Shown piece after piece: positions 20,601-32,200 of a stretch of DNA of 64,000 nucleotides. This stretch comes from Hypomyces perniciosus. Its lineage: Eukaryota; Ascomycota; Sordariomycetes; Hypocreales; Hypocreaceae. The translations under genes were made by a program, and so were the position numbers. The DNA lies in the NCBI GenBank assembly GCA_008477525.1, contig SPDT01000003.1, positions 4,030,001-4,094,000 on the forward strand. Reading direction: 5' to 3'. The notes under the pieces are model-generated. The model had not been told where the DNA came from. It saw only the letters and a program-made list of their open reading frames with translations, and ran no database searches. Each line of letters begins with the position of its first letter. The first letter of the stretch is position 1.

Positions 20601-23429
20601 AGTGCCAAGTAATCTGGGCAAGTCAACAAGGGAACACAGGATTTAATAACACAACTGGGCCAACTATCATATCCACTTACCCGGATAGACAATAGAGTGG
20701 CCATGTCTCTAAAAGCGGTCAGCAATGCTGAGAGAGAGGAAATCTGGGGCACAATCAGCTCAGAAAAGTTTAGCAAGAGCCATACCGCCGTCGCGCAATC
20801 AAGAATCGAAAATACTGGAGAGTGGCTATTGAAGAATAAAGACTTTCAGGCTTGGCTCAATATACCCTCATCATCGACGCTACTGTGGCTTAAAGGAACC
20901 GGTAAGTAGCTGTCGATTGTCCTTTTTTACACGTTGTCTATCACAATTGTAACATGAACTAGTCGGCACTGGCAAGACATACCTCACCTCCAAGGTGATC
21001 GATTATGTCGGGGGGATCTTGGAAACATCAAAACATGATGAAGGGTTTGCCTACTTTTATTGCCGCCGATTTGGGCCCTCTCTGCTGCAAGACCCTCTGG
21101 TTGTCCTTAGGAGTTTTGTTCGCCAGTTGTCTAGCAAAGCTCATGATTCTAAAAACATCCAAGCCAAAATCGTTAACTGGTATGGAATGATGCGGAATAC
21201 CAGCTATGAGAAGTGCGAGGAACTGATCCTGGAGTCCCTAAATCTGTATTCGAAGACGACCATTATTCTTGATGCTCTGGACGAATCTGATACCACGTCA
21301 TATAATCTGGCAGAATTTCTCGCTGGCATAATGGAGAAGTCAATTAAGCCTGTCAAGGTTTTTATATCGAGTCGCCCAGACTGTCCGTATATCGAAACAA
21401 TCGGGGCTAGACCGGCCATCATGGTCGATGCCAGCAACCAGCAACGCGACATTGAGAGGTTCCTTGAGGCCAACCTCTACTCAACCGCCTTCTTTAAGGG
21501 CTGCAGTGAGAGGGCCCAGGACGAGATCACAGATATCTTTACGCAGAAGGGCACACTGTAAGCTTCACTTTTTTTTTAAAAAAAATCCGTCTCGTGTTGA
21601 GTGCTAACATAGAATGCGGCTGTAGATTTCAGTGGGTTTGCCTACAGGTCCAAACTCTCAAGAGATGCACATCGGATGATGCGATTTATCACTGGGCTCA
21701 TACCTTGCCTACTGGTTTGACTGAGGCATACGACCGATTGTGGGGAGATATCGAAAGTTGCGATCCCAACGACTTCGCTCTAGCTGAGCGTGCCATCAAA
21801 TGGGTGATGTGCTCTATTAAGCCACTCTCAGTCAACTGCCTGCTGGAAGCCATCCGGTATGTCCCGGAAGGTACAACAGTAGTGCAAAAAGAGGAGCAAA
21901 CTCAACAACATATCTTATCACTTTGCCAGGACCTCCTTACTATTGATGCGGAGAAGGGTGTGTGGATGTTCTCACATGCCTCTGTCGCTGAGTACTTCGA
22001 GTCCAGGATCTTGACTCTGGACGATTGTGATTTGTTTGTTTCCAAAGTTTTGCTCGGCCTTCTTGTGAATCCTCAGTTGAGAACAGAGCTACAACATAGT
22101 TTCGTCTCCCAGCAGGAAACCTTGAACAAGAGTGATGAGGGATGCCATTTTTTCGCATATGCCATGAACTTATGGCCTCAGCACGTCGCGCGATATGACA
22201 GATGGCTAGGCTCCAGGGAGGCACCAAAAGCAAATCCGGAGCTCTCAGAAATTCTTAAGAGCTTTCTCGGATCGCCCGAAGAGAGCAGCGCCCGATATCG
22301 CGAATGGGTCGACCTCATACCGGGGATGCTGATATATTACTGGTCTAATCCTCATCCAGAGCTTCTGACTCCCAGTGACATTGCCTTGTTTCCCATGTGT
22401 CACTTCGGGTTTTACTACACTTTGCGTGACTGGTGGGAGAGTGGCAAAGTCTGCGAGGAGACTGCCTTGAAAAAATGCTCATACTCTTATCCTTGGAATT
22501 CCCTTACGATTGCAGCCGCGCAAAACCACATGACCATTTGCAAGTGTTTGGCGGAGTTGATTGATGTCAATCACCCACTTGCCAATCGACACGCCTCGGC
22601 GCTTTGTGCCGCACTCCAGAACAACAATTACGATATTGTCAAGTTTCTTGTAAAGGAGGCAACAGCAGATGTGAATATGAGAGTTTCCCTTTATGGAAGT
22701 GCCGCTCAGGTTGCAGCAAAGCACCATCCTGAGATGTTACAGTGGTTTGTGGATCAAGACGGCCTTGTCGATGTGAACGAGTTGTTTACCGATGATAAGT
22801 CATGTGGATATGGCAGCCTCCTGGTCGCGGCGGCGGATTCCGGCAATCTCCAGTGTGTCAAAATTCTTCTCAACGCAGGGGCTGATGTGAATGCTGCCGC
22901 GAAATCTGGCAGTTACGGGAGTGCTCTTGTGGCGGCAGCAACTTCCTCCCCACTTAGCCAAAACGAAGCAGAAACTATCCGGACGCTCATCGACTACGGC
23001 GCAGACGTCAACCAACCCTTGATGGTTGGATATTACGGCAGCGCACTCGAGGCTGTGATTATAGAACTGGTAAAATATAACATTCCCATATCCAACGAAG
23101 TGCTAGAACTTTTGTTGGAAGCCGGTGCCGATGCTGCGATGGTCTTCGCTGGGGGGGAATTCGGCAGTGCCCTTACAGCCGCCGCGTACTACGGATTGAA
23201 GGATCCCCTGAAGGTTATGATCACCCGCGTCGGCAGGGAGCGTGCAGTTGAAGCCCTCCGCCATAGTCGACATCCTGCGACAAGACAATACCGTGACGCA
23301 CAAATCCATGCCAGGAGGGAAACAGCAGCATATCTTATCGAAATAGGAGTTGAGACGGAAATTCTCCGCCAGGCTGGTTTGGGGGATGCGGTTGATGAAG
23401 CAACCCCTTCTCGTGACAGTGATAGGTAG
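17666..23429 (+). CDS. C2H2-NACHT-ankyrin NLR, frame interrupted by one TAA
   Basis: Six coding exons, 17666-17942, 17999-18731, 18796-20158, 20268-20901, 20963-21557 and 21626-23429, keep one frame over 1801 codons. Only codon 906 (TAA, 20610-20612) breaks it. Order of domains: N-terminal helical domain (1-95); C2H2-type Cys/His cluster (about 320-440, CEWC...RHVDRDLKPYLC); acidic linker; NACHT_N-type helical domain (about 680-990); NACHT with Walker A GTVGTGKT (about 1001-1008) and Walker B TIILDALDE (about 1102-1110); winged-helix region; ankyrin repeats with the fungal YGSAL pattern (about 1450-1720). NLRs of this type sense non-self or damage and trigger regulated death. It diverges from the protease. 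With the stop, the NACHT and ankyrin parts would not be made unless the stop is bypassed or a second start is used. The domain calls are solid; whether it is functional is open. Confidence 0.8.
20610..20612 (+). other. In-frame TAA inside the NLR frame
   Basis: The reading frame before (to 20609) and after (from 20613) is the same. The text after it, including LITQLGQLSYPLTRIDN, matches the helix that precedes NACHT in fungal NLRs, so this looks coding rather than intronic. No intron that removes the codon and keeps this helix was found. Confidence 0.75.
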
Positions 23430-24073
23430 TTACTCTTCTTACTCAGATCACTCTACTTTGGAGTCTATTTCAGAACTTTCCATTTAGTGCCAACGTCCTT
23501 GATCTAATGCATGGGCGTCAATCACACACCACCAAGCTCCGGCCCAGGAACGGGTTTGCCAGATACAGTACCACTCACAACACAGATATTATTACATACA
23601 ATGGTAGAATTACACCAAAAACGAGATAAATACATGTTATTTCTTAGACTACCTTAGGTATTAGACAAGTCAGTCATCAATGAGTCGGGTGAGTACACAA
23701 CTCCACAGCCGGCTCTGGAGGATTCCGAGACCCACCACGGAGGCCGTGTTTCGGGGCCTGCCGAGGATCGAGCGTCTCCGATCAAGGACGCGGCCCGGCC
23801 GCATGCATGCTGCCTAAATCGTGTGTGTAATGTAGTCGCCGTAGAAATGCCCCCCAAATGATAATACTATGCCCCAGACCCGTTGTCCCCTAATACCACT
23901 AACGCCAGGATCGAATGCCGCTCCATTGTCATTGTCACCACCCCCAAATGAATGCTGTGTCTGCCCCCGTCCCTAACTCCCCATCCCCTAAAATTGCGTA
24001 ATCGTAAAGGAAATCCAGTATAATCATGTTCGAGATTGCGTCGATGAATCATAGTGCCATTGCTCTTCCCCTC
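23430..24073. other. Intergenic, convergent 3' ends
   Basis: Lies between the 3' ends of the NLR and of the DUF7703 gene. No coding exon or RNA gene recognised; probably two 3' UTRs. Taken as the right border of the accessory block. Confidence 0.5.
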
Positions 24074-25051
24074 TCATGCTTGGTCATGCACTGCTGATAC
24101 CTTTGCATCAGGCTGGCTGGCCTTGCACTTGTGGCCAGCACTCGACGGCGTCCTCGAATAAGACGGTGTCTCGTTGATACTTATGCCACCAAGTGTTCTG
24201 CCATCGTCCACCATCAGATCCAGCGGTAAACCAGTCGCATCCACAGGCGGCGTATCGATGAGGGCAAGGCCGCGATTGCGCCGCACATGCTGTGACAACT
24301 CAACTAAGCGGTTGAGAACACTAAACTCCATCTTGAGCTTGATGCTATACACGAGAGGTTTCCAAGCCGTCTGGAGATCGTAGTGGTCTGAAAACTGAAG
24401 GCACAGAATGCTAATGTCGAGAACGACGATGGAGACGTTGATGAGGATGAGCTGGCTCATGAGTCCCCGTCGTCCGCAGTCCGCAAGGCCACTGTAGCTC
24501 CGTAGGATCTTGCATGTTTCTGCAACGTATATGGCCGAAATGAGGGTCTCTTGGACGAAGAACACAGTCAACTGTAGCTTCTCAAAGATGGAATACGGAC
24601 CAAGATATGGGACCGAGTTGGGCGAGTTGGATAGGTAGACCAAGACCGCTATAGGTATGCTGAGCCATATAGCGTTGGCGATGATCATGACCAGAATGCC
24701 GCGCAGGAAATTTTCCCAGTGCAGCACAATGTGCAGTCGGGAATACAGCACCAGCGACTGCCCAGTAACCATGCTGATCCAACCGACCAGAGTGATGGTA
24801 GTATAAACGTATGATGACGGGGTCTCCGGCAGGGCCCTAAGAAGGTATCCCACCGCATTGAACCCGATGCCCCATGTCGCAACAAGGAAGCTCCAGCAAT
24901 AGAGCCCCCGGAAGCGCCTAAACGTGGTGGCTATGCGAATGACAAGCTCGACGACATTGTACAGTGCTATGCTGAGGAAGACGTAGATGATGATGTGGAT
25001 TCGGTCTTGTTGCGACTGGCCGTTGGAGGCATCGTTGTCAGCCAGGACCAT
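24074..25051 (-). CDS. DUF7703 multi-pass membrane protein
   Basis: Single exon of 325 residues from the ATG at 25051; the frame runs a little further upstream only through a GTG. About seven hydrophobic segments are visible in the first 230 residues (for example IIIYVFLSIALYNVVELVI and WSFLVATWGIGFNAVGYLL), followed by a hydrophilic cytosolic tail. The pattern VAETCKILRSY, then QLILINVSIVVLDISIL, then SIKLKMEF is that of DUF7703, a seven-helix family found across filamentous ascomycetes. The topology is GPCR-like (Pth11-like), but no ligand or signalling role is established. No partner gene is nearby. The family call is good; a short upstream exon cannot be excluded. Confidence 0.78.
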   Translation of the reverse strand: MVLADNDASNGQSQQDRIHIIIYVFLSIALYNVVELVIRIATTFRRFRGLYCWSFLVATWGIGFNAVGYLLRALPETPSSYVYTTITLVGWISMVTGQSLVLYSRLHIVLHWENFLRGILVMIIANAIWLSIPIAVLVYLSNSPNSVPYLGPYSIFEKLQLTVFFVQETLISAIYVAETCKILRSYSGLADCGRRGLMSQLILINVSIVVLDISILCLQFSDHYDLQTAWKPLVYSIKLKMEFSVLNRLVELSQHVRRNRGLALIDTPPVDATGLPLDLMVDDGRTLGGISINETPSYSRTPSSAGHKCKASQPDAKVSAVHDQA

Positions 25052-27218
25052 CTTCAATGGTACCACGGAGGAGTCGAAGATGGCGGTGATGCTGTGGAAT
25101 GCGGCCTCTTAGATTCGAGCAACATTTTCGCTGTGATCAACAGCCATTAGGCGGGAACCATCCTCGATCAGATCACTCGTGAGAAGAGGAGAGGAGATGA
25201 TATACAAGTCAAGTTTTCAATACGGTGAGAGGGGAATAGGAAAAAGAAAGAGAGACAAAGACGAGATCGACGCTCGATCCTGTGCTGTGCTGTCAAAAGA
25301 GAGACCCACGGACTCTAATGACAAGGATCCGGACAGGGGGGGCTAGCTCGCACGCATGCAGCGAGGTGAGGTGAGTGAGATCGGCATCGTCATCAGCCTC
25401 CTCTGGGCCTCTGACAGGACAGGGGAGAAGGGTCGGGGAGCAAAAACGGGGGCCGTTTTGAGGCGAAGTCGGTTCAATCCGTTGGTGTGAAGCGTGAGAC
25501 AATGATAAGTGGCGAGTGAGACTAACAGAATGGTCCGGGGGACCTGGTAGACGCGCTGCATGTTTGGGTGAAAACCCACCACTCGTATTTAAAGATGATG
25601 TGGTTTTTGATATCAGCTCATACGAGCACCACTACTATTAGTACGGAGTGAGCATCCTTGGGCTGCAGTACCATATTGTAGAGGTTTGATAGTATTACTA
25701 CTAGTATAAGATTCCTTCGATCCCATGTTACACACCCGAACATATATATGGCTGAGGCACTACTCCGTATTATATCGAGCAAGGCGCCTCTTCCGCACGG
25801 CCAACGGCCCCATGTCTATCGTTACCAAACCCATGGCATCAACCTAAAACATTTTGCTTGGAAGCCCAATCAATGGCGCCAAGAGAATGACCCCAAAAAA
25901 AACAAAAAAAAACAAACAGAGAGTAATTAAGCTTGGCAAATCGCGGCAATGAGACATTCACCATCATCAGAACTACTACTACTACCTAACAACAGCGAGG
26001 AGTGAGGGATTCGAGACCATTGTCTCACTTGGCTGAAGAAAAACACTCTAATACCAATATGCGCTAACGTGCTAATGTGCAACTAATGAGCTGTCACACG
26101 CAAAGTTACGTAGGAAGACAGACTTAGCGCTGGCTCACCGTCCAACCGGCTGCTGTTTCAAGACGGGAGTTTTTACCGGTAGGTATTTATTTAAAGCCCA
26201 TTCAGGCGGTGGAGGAAAAGCCGATTACATCCCTGTTGTCCTCATGACCAGGTATGTGACTTGGGGGGCTAAGGCGCCAGGATGATGATGCTCCGTGTGT
26301 TTTGCACGAATACTCGTACGAGTGTGCTCCGTACATAGCTCCATGATTTGACGTTTTCAACCAACCACTGGACCCCTGACGAGCTCGGCATTTGCGCGTA
26401 GTATGCAGTAATAATGGTAGTGCTACGAAGTAGATGTTACTCATATATTATACGGAGTTCTTCGGATGTACGAAGTACGGTTTTATCAGCTAAGACCGGC
26501 CCGATGAAGAGGAGGCTTGCTCCTGGCTTGCTCCTGGCTTGTTCCGTCCCTTGAAGCCGAAAGACCAACATCATCGTCTTGTGCATACAGCTCGGGCACC
26601 CGTGCTCGTATGAAGGGATATGCCCGATTGGTGGAGATGCCGCGGCATCAACGATTTGATCAAGTTCAAGATTGCTCATTAAATCCCCTTGTGGACCCTG
26701 CAGGGTGATCCCCCGGACCATTGACAAGTTTAAACCAAACCTCTGATCAGAGCAGTGGGCAATAGTAGTCCGGCTTGTATTACGGAGTACTCCGTAGGGA
26801 CCCTCTCTGCCTTATCCGGTGTCCCAAGATCGGATGGGCGGTATCCGATCCTTGTGTTGTTGCTGTTGTTGGCTCCTTTATCGTAGATTTGATTTTGATA
26901 AACCTGTCTCCAGCCTCGGCGTGGGCCAAGCCGAGAGATAAAGAGGGGATTTTCAGCATTGTTGGTCCCAGATACTCGGGGATAATTGTCATCGGGTCGC
27001 CGTTAAGGAGAAGCAATATCCAGGCACCTGGATAGATAGTCCTGAGCATACTCCGCATTTATGATGATCCATGTTAATACTACGGAGTACTACCAAGCAA
27101 GGTAAGACAAAAATTGAAGTGTGCTGCAGCCAAGCGATTCATGTATTCAACGCCGTCACAAAGGCAATTAACATATCTGTATAGAATCCGACACTTCTTA
27201 GGTTGTGTACTGTGTGTT
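25052..27218. other. Intergenic 2.2 kb with palindromic words
   Basis: Contains the DUF7703 promoter and the 3' side of the DUF3984 gene. Noted here are TACGGAGTACTCCGTA (26781-26796), related words near 25640, 26450 and 27080, and A-rich tracts near 25898-25915. No gene is supported. Confidence 0.55.
26781..26796. repeat. Perfect 16-bp palindrome TACGGAGTACTCCGTA
   Basis: Self-complementary over all 16 bases, seen directly. It is the fullest form of the short word scattered through the intergenic DNA of this window. Confidence 0.85.
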
Positions 27219-28319
27219 TTAAAAGATGACCTTGCTGGCCACGCTCAGCAGCCAAGCCGCGTCGCTCCAGCCACCCTCATCTGTCCTCGGAGGCGGTATT
27301 AAGTCTTCCGGATCCAATGGACCCTCGCAGTGACGCTTGAGCCATGCGCTGCGATCCGCCAGTGACCGGGAATCTCCCAATGCGTCATCATCTTCCGAGT
27401 CCTCGTCTGGGTCTTCCTCATGCTCGTCTACTGAAAAGAGTGACCATCCAATGACGTTACTCATCCAAGAGCCCTTGCCTGAGTTGCTACGTCGCAGCAG
27501 CCTCTTAACATCAGCCTCATCATTATCTGCTGTATCCTGCTCCAACTGCTCGAGCTTCTCGTCGAGGTCGACAAAGTCAGGCCCAGGGATGTACTCTTGG
27601 GTTGGGAAGTAGGAGTCGTCCTCTACCCTATCTAGTGGTGTGAGGAGTTGGCTCCGGTTCTCGACAATGCTGTGAGACCGACTATTGAATCGGCTGGGAA
27701 CCTTGCTCCCGATGATGGACATGTCGTCATCGGTAACTAAGGAAAGACTGCCACGCCTGCTAGCACGTCGGCTTGTCATTTCGCGCTCACGGGCAAGTTC
27801 GCGCTCGAAGGCCTCTTCATCGGCATCTCGCGTACCCGTGAGGCTGGTCGAGCTTTGACGCGACACAAGCCATGCCTGGCCCTTGTACTCCCTCGCCTCG
27901 AAAGTCATGAATGCACCAGTCCTCAATAGCCAGTCGCCGTCGGCTTTATCGTCGTGTCGTTGTCGTGGCGTGGTAGTGCCAGACACGGCTCTTCGCGCAT
28001 TGGTATTGACCAGGTGCGATGACGACTTGCTTTTCGTAATCGGCTCTCCTGGAGCGGAGGGAGTGCGGTTGTGGGATCTTGACCGTGAGTGAGGCTTCGT
28101 AGCAGAGCTCACGAGCAGACGCGGCGTTGTAGGGGCGGATTTGCCCTGGAGATAGGACGTGCTTGGGCGAGGGAAGGGAGCGTTGGAGTCGGAGACGGCG
28201 TCGACGTCATTGAGAGGGAGTTTGGCCGTCAAAGGCGCGAGCGTAAGATGGTTGATGTTTGTGGATGAGCGGTTCTTGCGACGAGCGCGCTCAGCATGCG
28301 GATTGTAGGAGACATCCAT
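27219..28319 (-). CDS. DUF3984 domain protein
   Basis: Single exon, 366 residues, ATG at 28319 (MDVSYNPHAERARRKNRSS). The N-terminus with NINHLTLAPLTAKLPL, a Ser/Arg/Pro-rich low-complexity middle, and the segment GDWLLRTGAFMTFEAREYKG are hallmarks of fungal DUF3984 proteins. A strongly acidic stretch lies before the C-terminal WLKRHCEG motif. No enzyme motif or membrane helix is present, so the protein looks soluble and partly disordered, with many possible Ser phosphorylation sites. Function is not known. It is divergent from ELP1 across a shared region of about 0.9 kb. Confidence 0.8.
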   Translation of the reverse strand: MDVSYNPHAERARRKNRSSTNINHLTLAPLTAKLPLNDVDAVSDSNAPFPRPSTSYLQGKSAPTTPRLLVSSATKPHSRSRSHNRTPSAPGEPITKSKSSSHLVNTNARRAVSGTTTPRQRHDDKADGDWLLRTGAFMTFEAREYKGQAWLVSRQSSTSLTGTRDADEEAFERELAREREMTSRRASRRGSLSLVTDDDMSIIGSKVPSRFNSRSHSIVENRSQLLTPLDRVEDDSYFPTQEYIPGPDFVDLDEKLEQLEQDTADNDEADVKRLLRRSNSGKGSWMSNVIGWSLFSVDEHEEDPDEDSEDDDALGDSRSLADRSAWLKRHCEGPLDPEDLIPPPRTDEGGWSDAAWLLSVASKVIF

Positions 28320-29264
28320 GATCAACAGGGAGATTGACTGCCGTTCGTTCGGTCAGAGTGACGATGTTGCCTTTGGGGATGAATTGGCACGCAGTGGATG
28401 AGGAGAAGAGTCCTAGATGCCCTGTTCGATGTTGGTGTTAACGAGGAGACGGAGCGGATATCACAGAACGGTCGGCCGTATTTGTGGCCATGAGGAGGAG
28501 ACGGAATGGATATTAATACAGGAATGAGGAGATGGGGGATCGGATGGAGAATGGGAAGAGCCGGGAATTGGTGGTTCGACACAGCTTGGGTAGTGATTTG
28601 CGCCGAGGCTTGCGGGTGCTTGTGATTCGCTGAAAGCCGCTGAGAGCCGGCGGACTCCCACTGTAACTCGCCAAATGCCGCCCGCAGTGGCGCCCAACTT
28701 CTTGCAGGCGGGCTGCAGCTCGGTAACAAGTCGCATGTCTAGCAGTGCTACTCGGCCCATGGGTTGGGTCGAGACATCCATGCAAGCTGTTGAAAATTTT
28801 GCTGCCAAGGCTGCGGAGAGTATCTATGTATGTATGATCAGGAAATAGTACTATCTCTACCAAACCGAAGAGGTAAATATGGAGTGCATATAAGCCAACT
28901 GCTACGGAGCTTTTGGCCCTTCAAACCGTCCACACAGAAGACGTCCATTACTTACACCACCACTAGCACATATCTGCCATCGGGCCTTGTTAGTGCCGAT
29001 CTTCCACAAAAACTCGGGCTCCAGAAGGCACTTAATAAACCTATCGTCCAATGCCCATTTTGCATGACAAGCAAAAACCCAGCACAACCACGGGTCTGCC
29101 CTGAAGCCCGGATGCAGCCCTGAGGTCACCAGACAATACGAACCTCTCCTTGTGCGTGCATAAAAAAAAACCAACGGCGCAAGAAAAAAAAAAAAGACAG
29201 GAGGGACTGTGTGGCCTGACAGGGCTCTCTCATGGGTGACGCCCCTCCAAGCGCCTAAACCACA
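28320..29264. promoter_or_regulatory. Divergent promoter region DUF3984 / ELP1
   Basis: 945 bp between outward-facing start codons. Short frames here have no motif. A-rich tracts lie at 29162-29196 on the ELP1 side, as often seen just upstream of fungal housekeeping genes. Confidence 0.5.
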
Positions 29265-32200
29265 ATGCGCAACCTTCGCAACCTCCGATTTGGTCGATGG
29301 AGACATCCCGACGTCACCTCTGCCTGCTGGGACCCTGAAAACGATGAGATTTTGTGCACAATAGGCCCGACATCCCAGAGCTCCAGCATTGAGCTGGTGA
29401 GAGTCTCAGAAAACGATGAGTCGATGTAGGTTTGGCAAAAAAGCGAAGCGGGGGCGGGGCAATTTTCTGCCAGACATCACCATGACTATGACTCGAGACG
29501 GCTAACATGTCAAAAACGCTCAAGATCGCATCGCTCAGTGGCTAGCTGGGATGCTCCAAGCCCAAACCCGGACTTGCTGGTGGACAGGATCGTGAATATC
29601 CAACGTCTCAGCAGCGGCGCGACCACATGTCTGGTTCTGGAAGGCGGCGACATCATCACCGTCCGGGAGGACCAATTCTCCAACAATGACGTCCATATTG
29701 AAATCATGGGCTCCATCGATGCCGGTATTGCGGCTGCGAGGTGGTCCCCTGATGAGGAGCTGTTGGCAGTCGTCACCAAAGCCGACACCGTCATCTTGAT
29801 GGGCAGCGCCTTTGATCCCGTGGCCGAAGTAACCATGACTTCAGAGGACCTCAAGGCATCAAAGCACGTTTCCGTTGGATGGGGTAAGAAGGAGACGCAA
29901 TTCCAAGGCCGCGGCGCAAAGGCCATGAGAGACCCCACGATACCCGAAAGAGTTAACGAGGGTCTCCCGAGTTCCAATGAGGACGGCTTAACCACCATCA
30001 GCTGGCGCGGAGACGGCGCTTTCGTCGCCATCAACTCTGTCCAGGAGGGCACCCGGCGAGTCGTCCGGGTATATTCTCGCGAAGGTGAACTTGACAGTGC
30101 CAGTGAGCCTGTGGATGGACTAGAAGGCGCGCTGAGCTGGAGGCCCTCGGGCAATCTCGTGGCCGGCATCCAACGGTTGGCTGATAGGGTAGACGTCGTG
30201 TTCTTCGAGCGAAATGGTCTGCGCCATGGTCAGTTTACGTTACGTTCTCCAAATGGGTCTATCTTAACTGGCGATGGCATCAATATCCGGCTTGAGTGGA
30301 ACTCTGACTCTACCGTACTGGCCGTCATACTGAGCGATACCATACAGCTCTGGACCATGGGAAATTATCATTGGTATCTAAAGCAAGAAATCGCTATGGA
30401 GCCTGGGTTCAACTGCCTAGCCTGGCATCCAGAAAAAGCTTTGCGCTTCGCTGCAGCCTCGACAGGCAGTGTCATCTTGGCCGAAAAAGTCTTTCACACA
30501 GCTCGAGGTTCCTGTCGACTTCCACATGATAATGGAGTGGTTGCTGTCATTGATGGAGAAACCGTCAAAGTAACCCCCCTTCGAACAGCCAACGTACCAC
30601 CACCAATGTCTCTATTTGATGTCACAGCAGAATCATCTGTCGTTGATGTGGTGTTTGGGCGGCAAAATGCCTCATTTGCCGTCCTACATCACAAAGGCGT
30701 TGACGTCTATGAATTGCCGGTAAAAAACGGAAGGACAACTAAGCCGGTGCAGGTGGTCAAACTTCCCTTCGATACAGCCAATATGCCCGAAAACCATGCT
30801 CCCCTGAGAATCTGCTGGGTTGCAGATGACAGTCTTCGATGCATGGGCTATCAGGACGAGCTTGGTCACTTGCAACTTGTTGTGAAGATGGGTGGAGCGA
30901 ATGGTGCTGAGATCAGTATGCTTGACAACTATCAGCTTCTGGTAGCTACTTCGACTTATGACGATGATTCTACTGTCGAAAGCTATGGCCAAGACCCCGC
31001 TGGTAGGCTGTATAAGCTGTCAGATTCAGGCAACGACCTCTTGCCAATCGAATTCACTACGCAGCTCCCATGGTTTGAAATGAGTAAGCATGAAGGCGTT
31101 TTGACGGCATTTGGTTTGTCAAGAGGTGGACATATCTTTGCAAACTCAAGATTGCTAGCGAAGAACTGTACTTCCTTCATCGTCACGCCGAGTCATCTTA
31201 TCTTCACGACAAGCAATCACTATGTCAAATACGTACACTTGGCTGCCGATGTCGAAGGTGAGACACTGCTATTGATAAGTAACACGATTTAAATAGTATA
31301 CTAACTTATTCTAGATTTGGAGGTTCCGGCAGATGATCCTGAAAAGGATGAACGATGCCGTAGCGTCGAGCGCGGCTCTCGTCTGGTCACTGCCATGCCA
31401 ACCAATATGAGCATTGTGCTCCAAATGCCCCGAGGTAACCTGGAAACAATATTCCCGAGAGCCATGGTGGTTGCTGGTATTCGAAGTCTCATCGAAGAGA
31501 AGAACTATGGCCGGGCATTCTCATACTGCCGAACGCAGCGAGTTGACATGAATATCCTGTATGATCATCAGCCTGAGCAATTCCTGTCCTGTGTTGGCTT
31601 GTTCCTGGACCAGCTCAAGGAGGTCACCTACATTGATTTATTCTTATCATCTCTCCGGTAAGTCACCCTTGCTCTTTGCTTGAAAGGCAACGACTAAGAT
31701 CATCCATAGGGAGGAAGACGTCACCCAAACGATGTACCAAGACACAAAGCATCGCAAGACCCAAATAAATAGCCTCACATCAACTCAAGAAACCTCACCG
31801 TCAACAAAACCCTCTGGCTCCAAGGTCAACGCCATATGCGATGCAATTCTGAAGGGCCTGCAAGCTCGGAAAGCTACACACCTTCAAAACATCATCACTT
31901 CTCACGTCTGCAAGGTTCCACCAGCGCTAGATGATGGCTTGACACTTGTTGCAGAATTGATGCAAGAGGACGAGAAATTGGCGGAAAAGGCAGTCGAGCA
32001 CATCTGCTTCCTGGTGGACATTAATCGGGTTTATGAGAATGCCTTGGGTCTGTACAACCTCGATCTCGCATTACTAGTTGCGCAGCAGTCGCAGAGAGAC
32101 CCCAGGGAATATCTCCCGTTCATTCAGAATCTCCACGTCTTATCTGACCTTCGCCGCAAGTTCGAGATTGACGACCACCTTGCTCGCCGGCAGAAGGCCC

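Noticed and set aside
20609..20639. 31-nt intron GTAATC to CACAG
   Set aside because: Too short and shifts the frame.
20609..20695. Intron removing the NLR stop (GTAATC to AATAG, 87 nt)
   Set aside because: It keeps the frame but would delete the conserved helix before NACHT, lacks a clear branch point, and has a weak donor; kept only as an alternative to test.
28322..28863. Frames upstream of the DUF3984 gene
   Set aside because: Three overlapping frames without motif in a promoter region.
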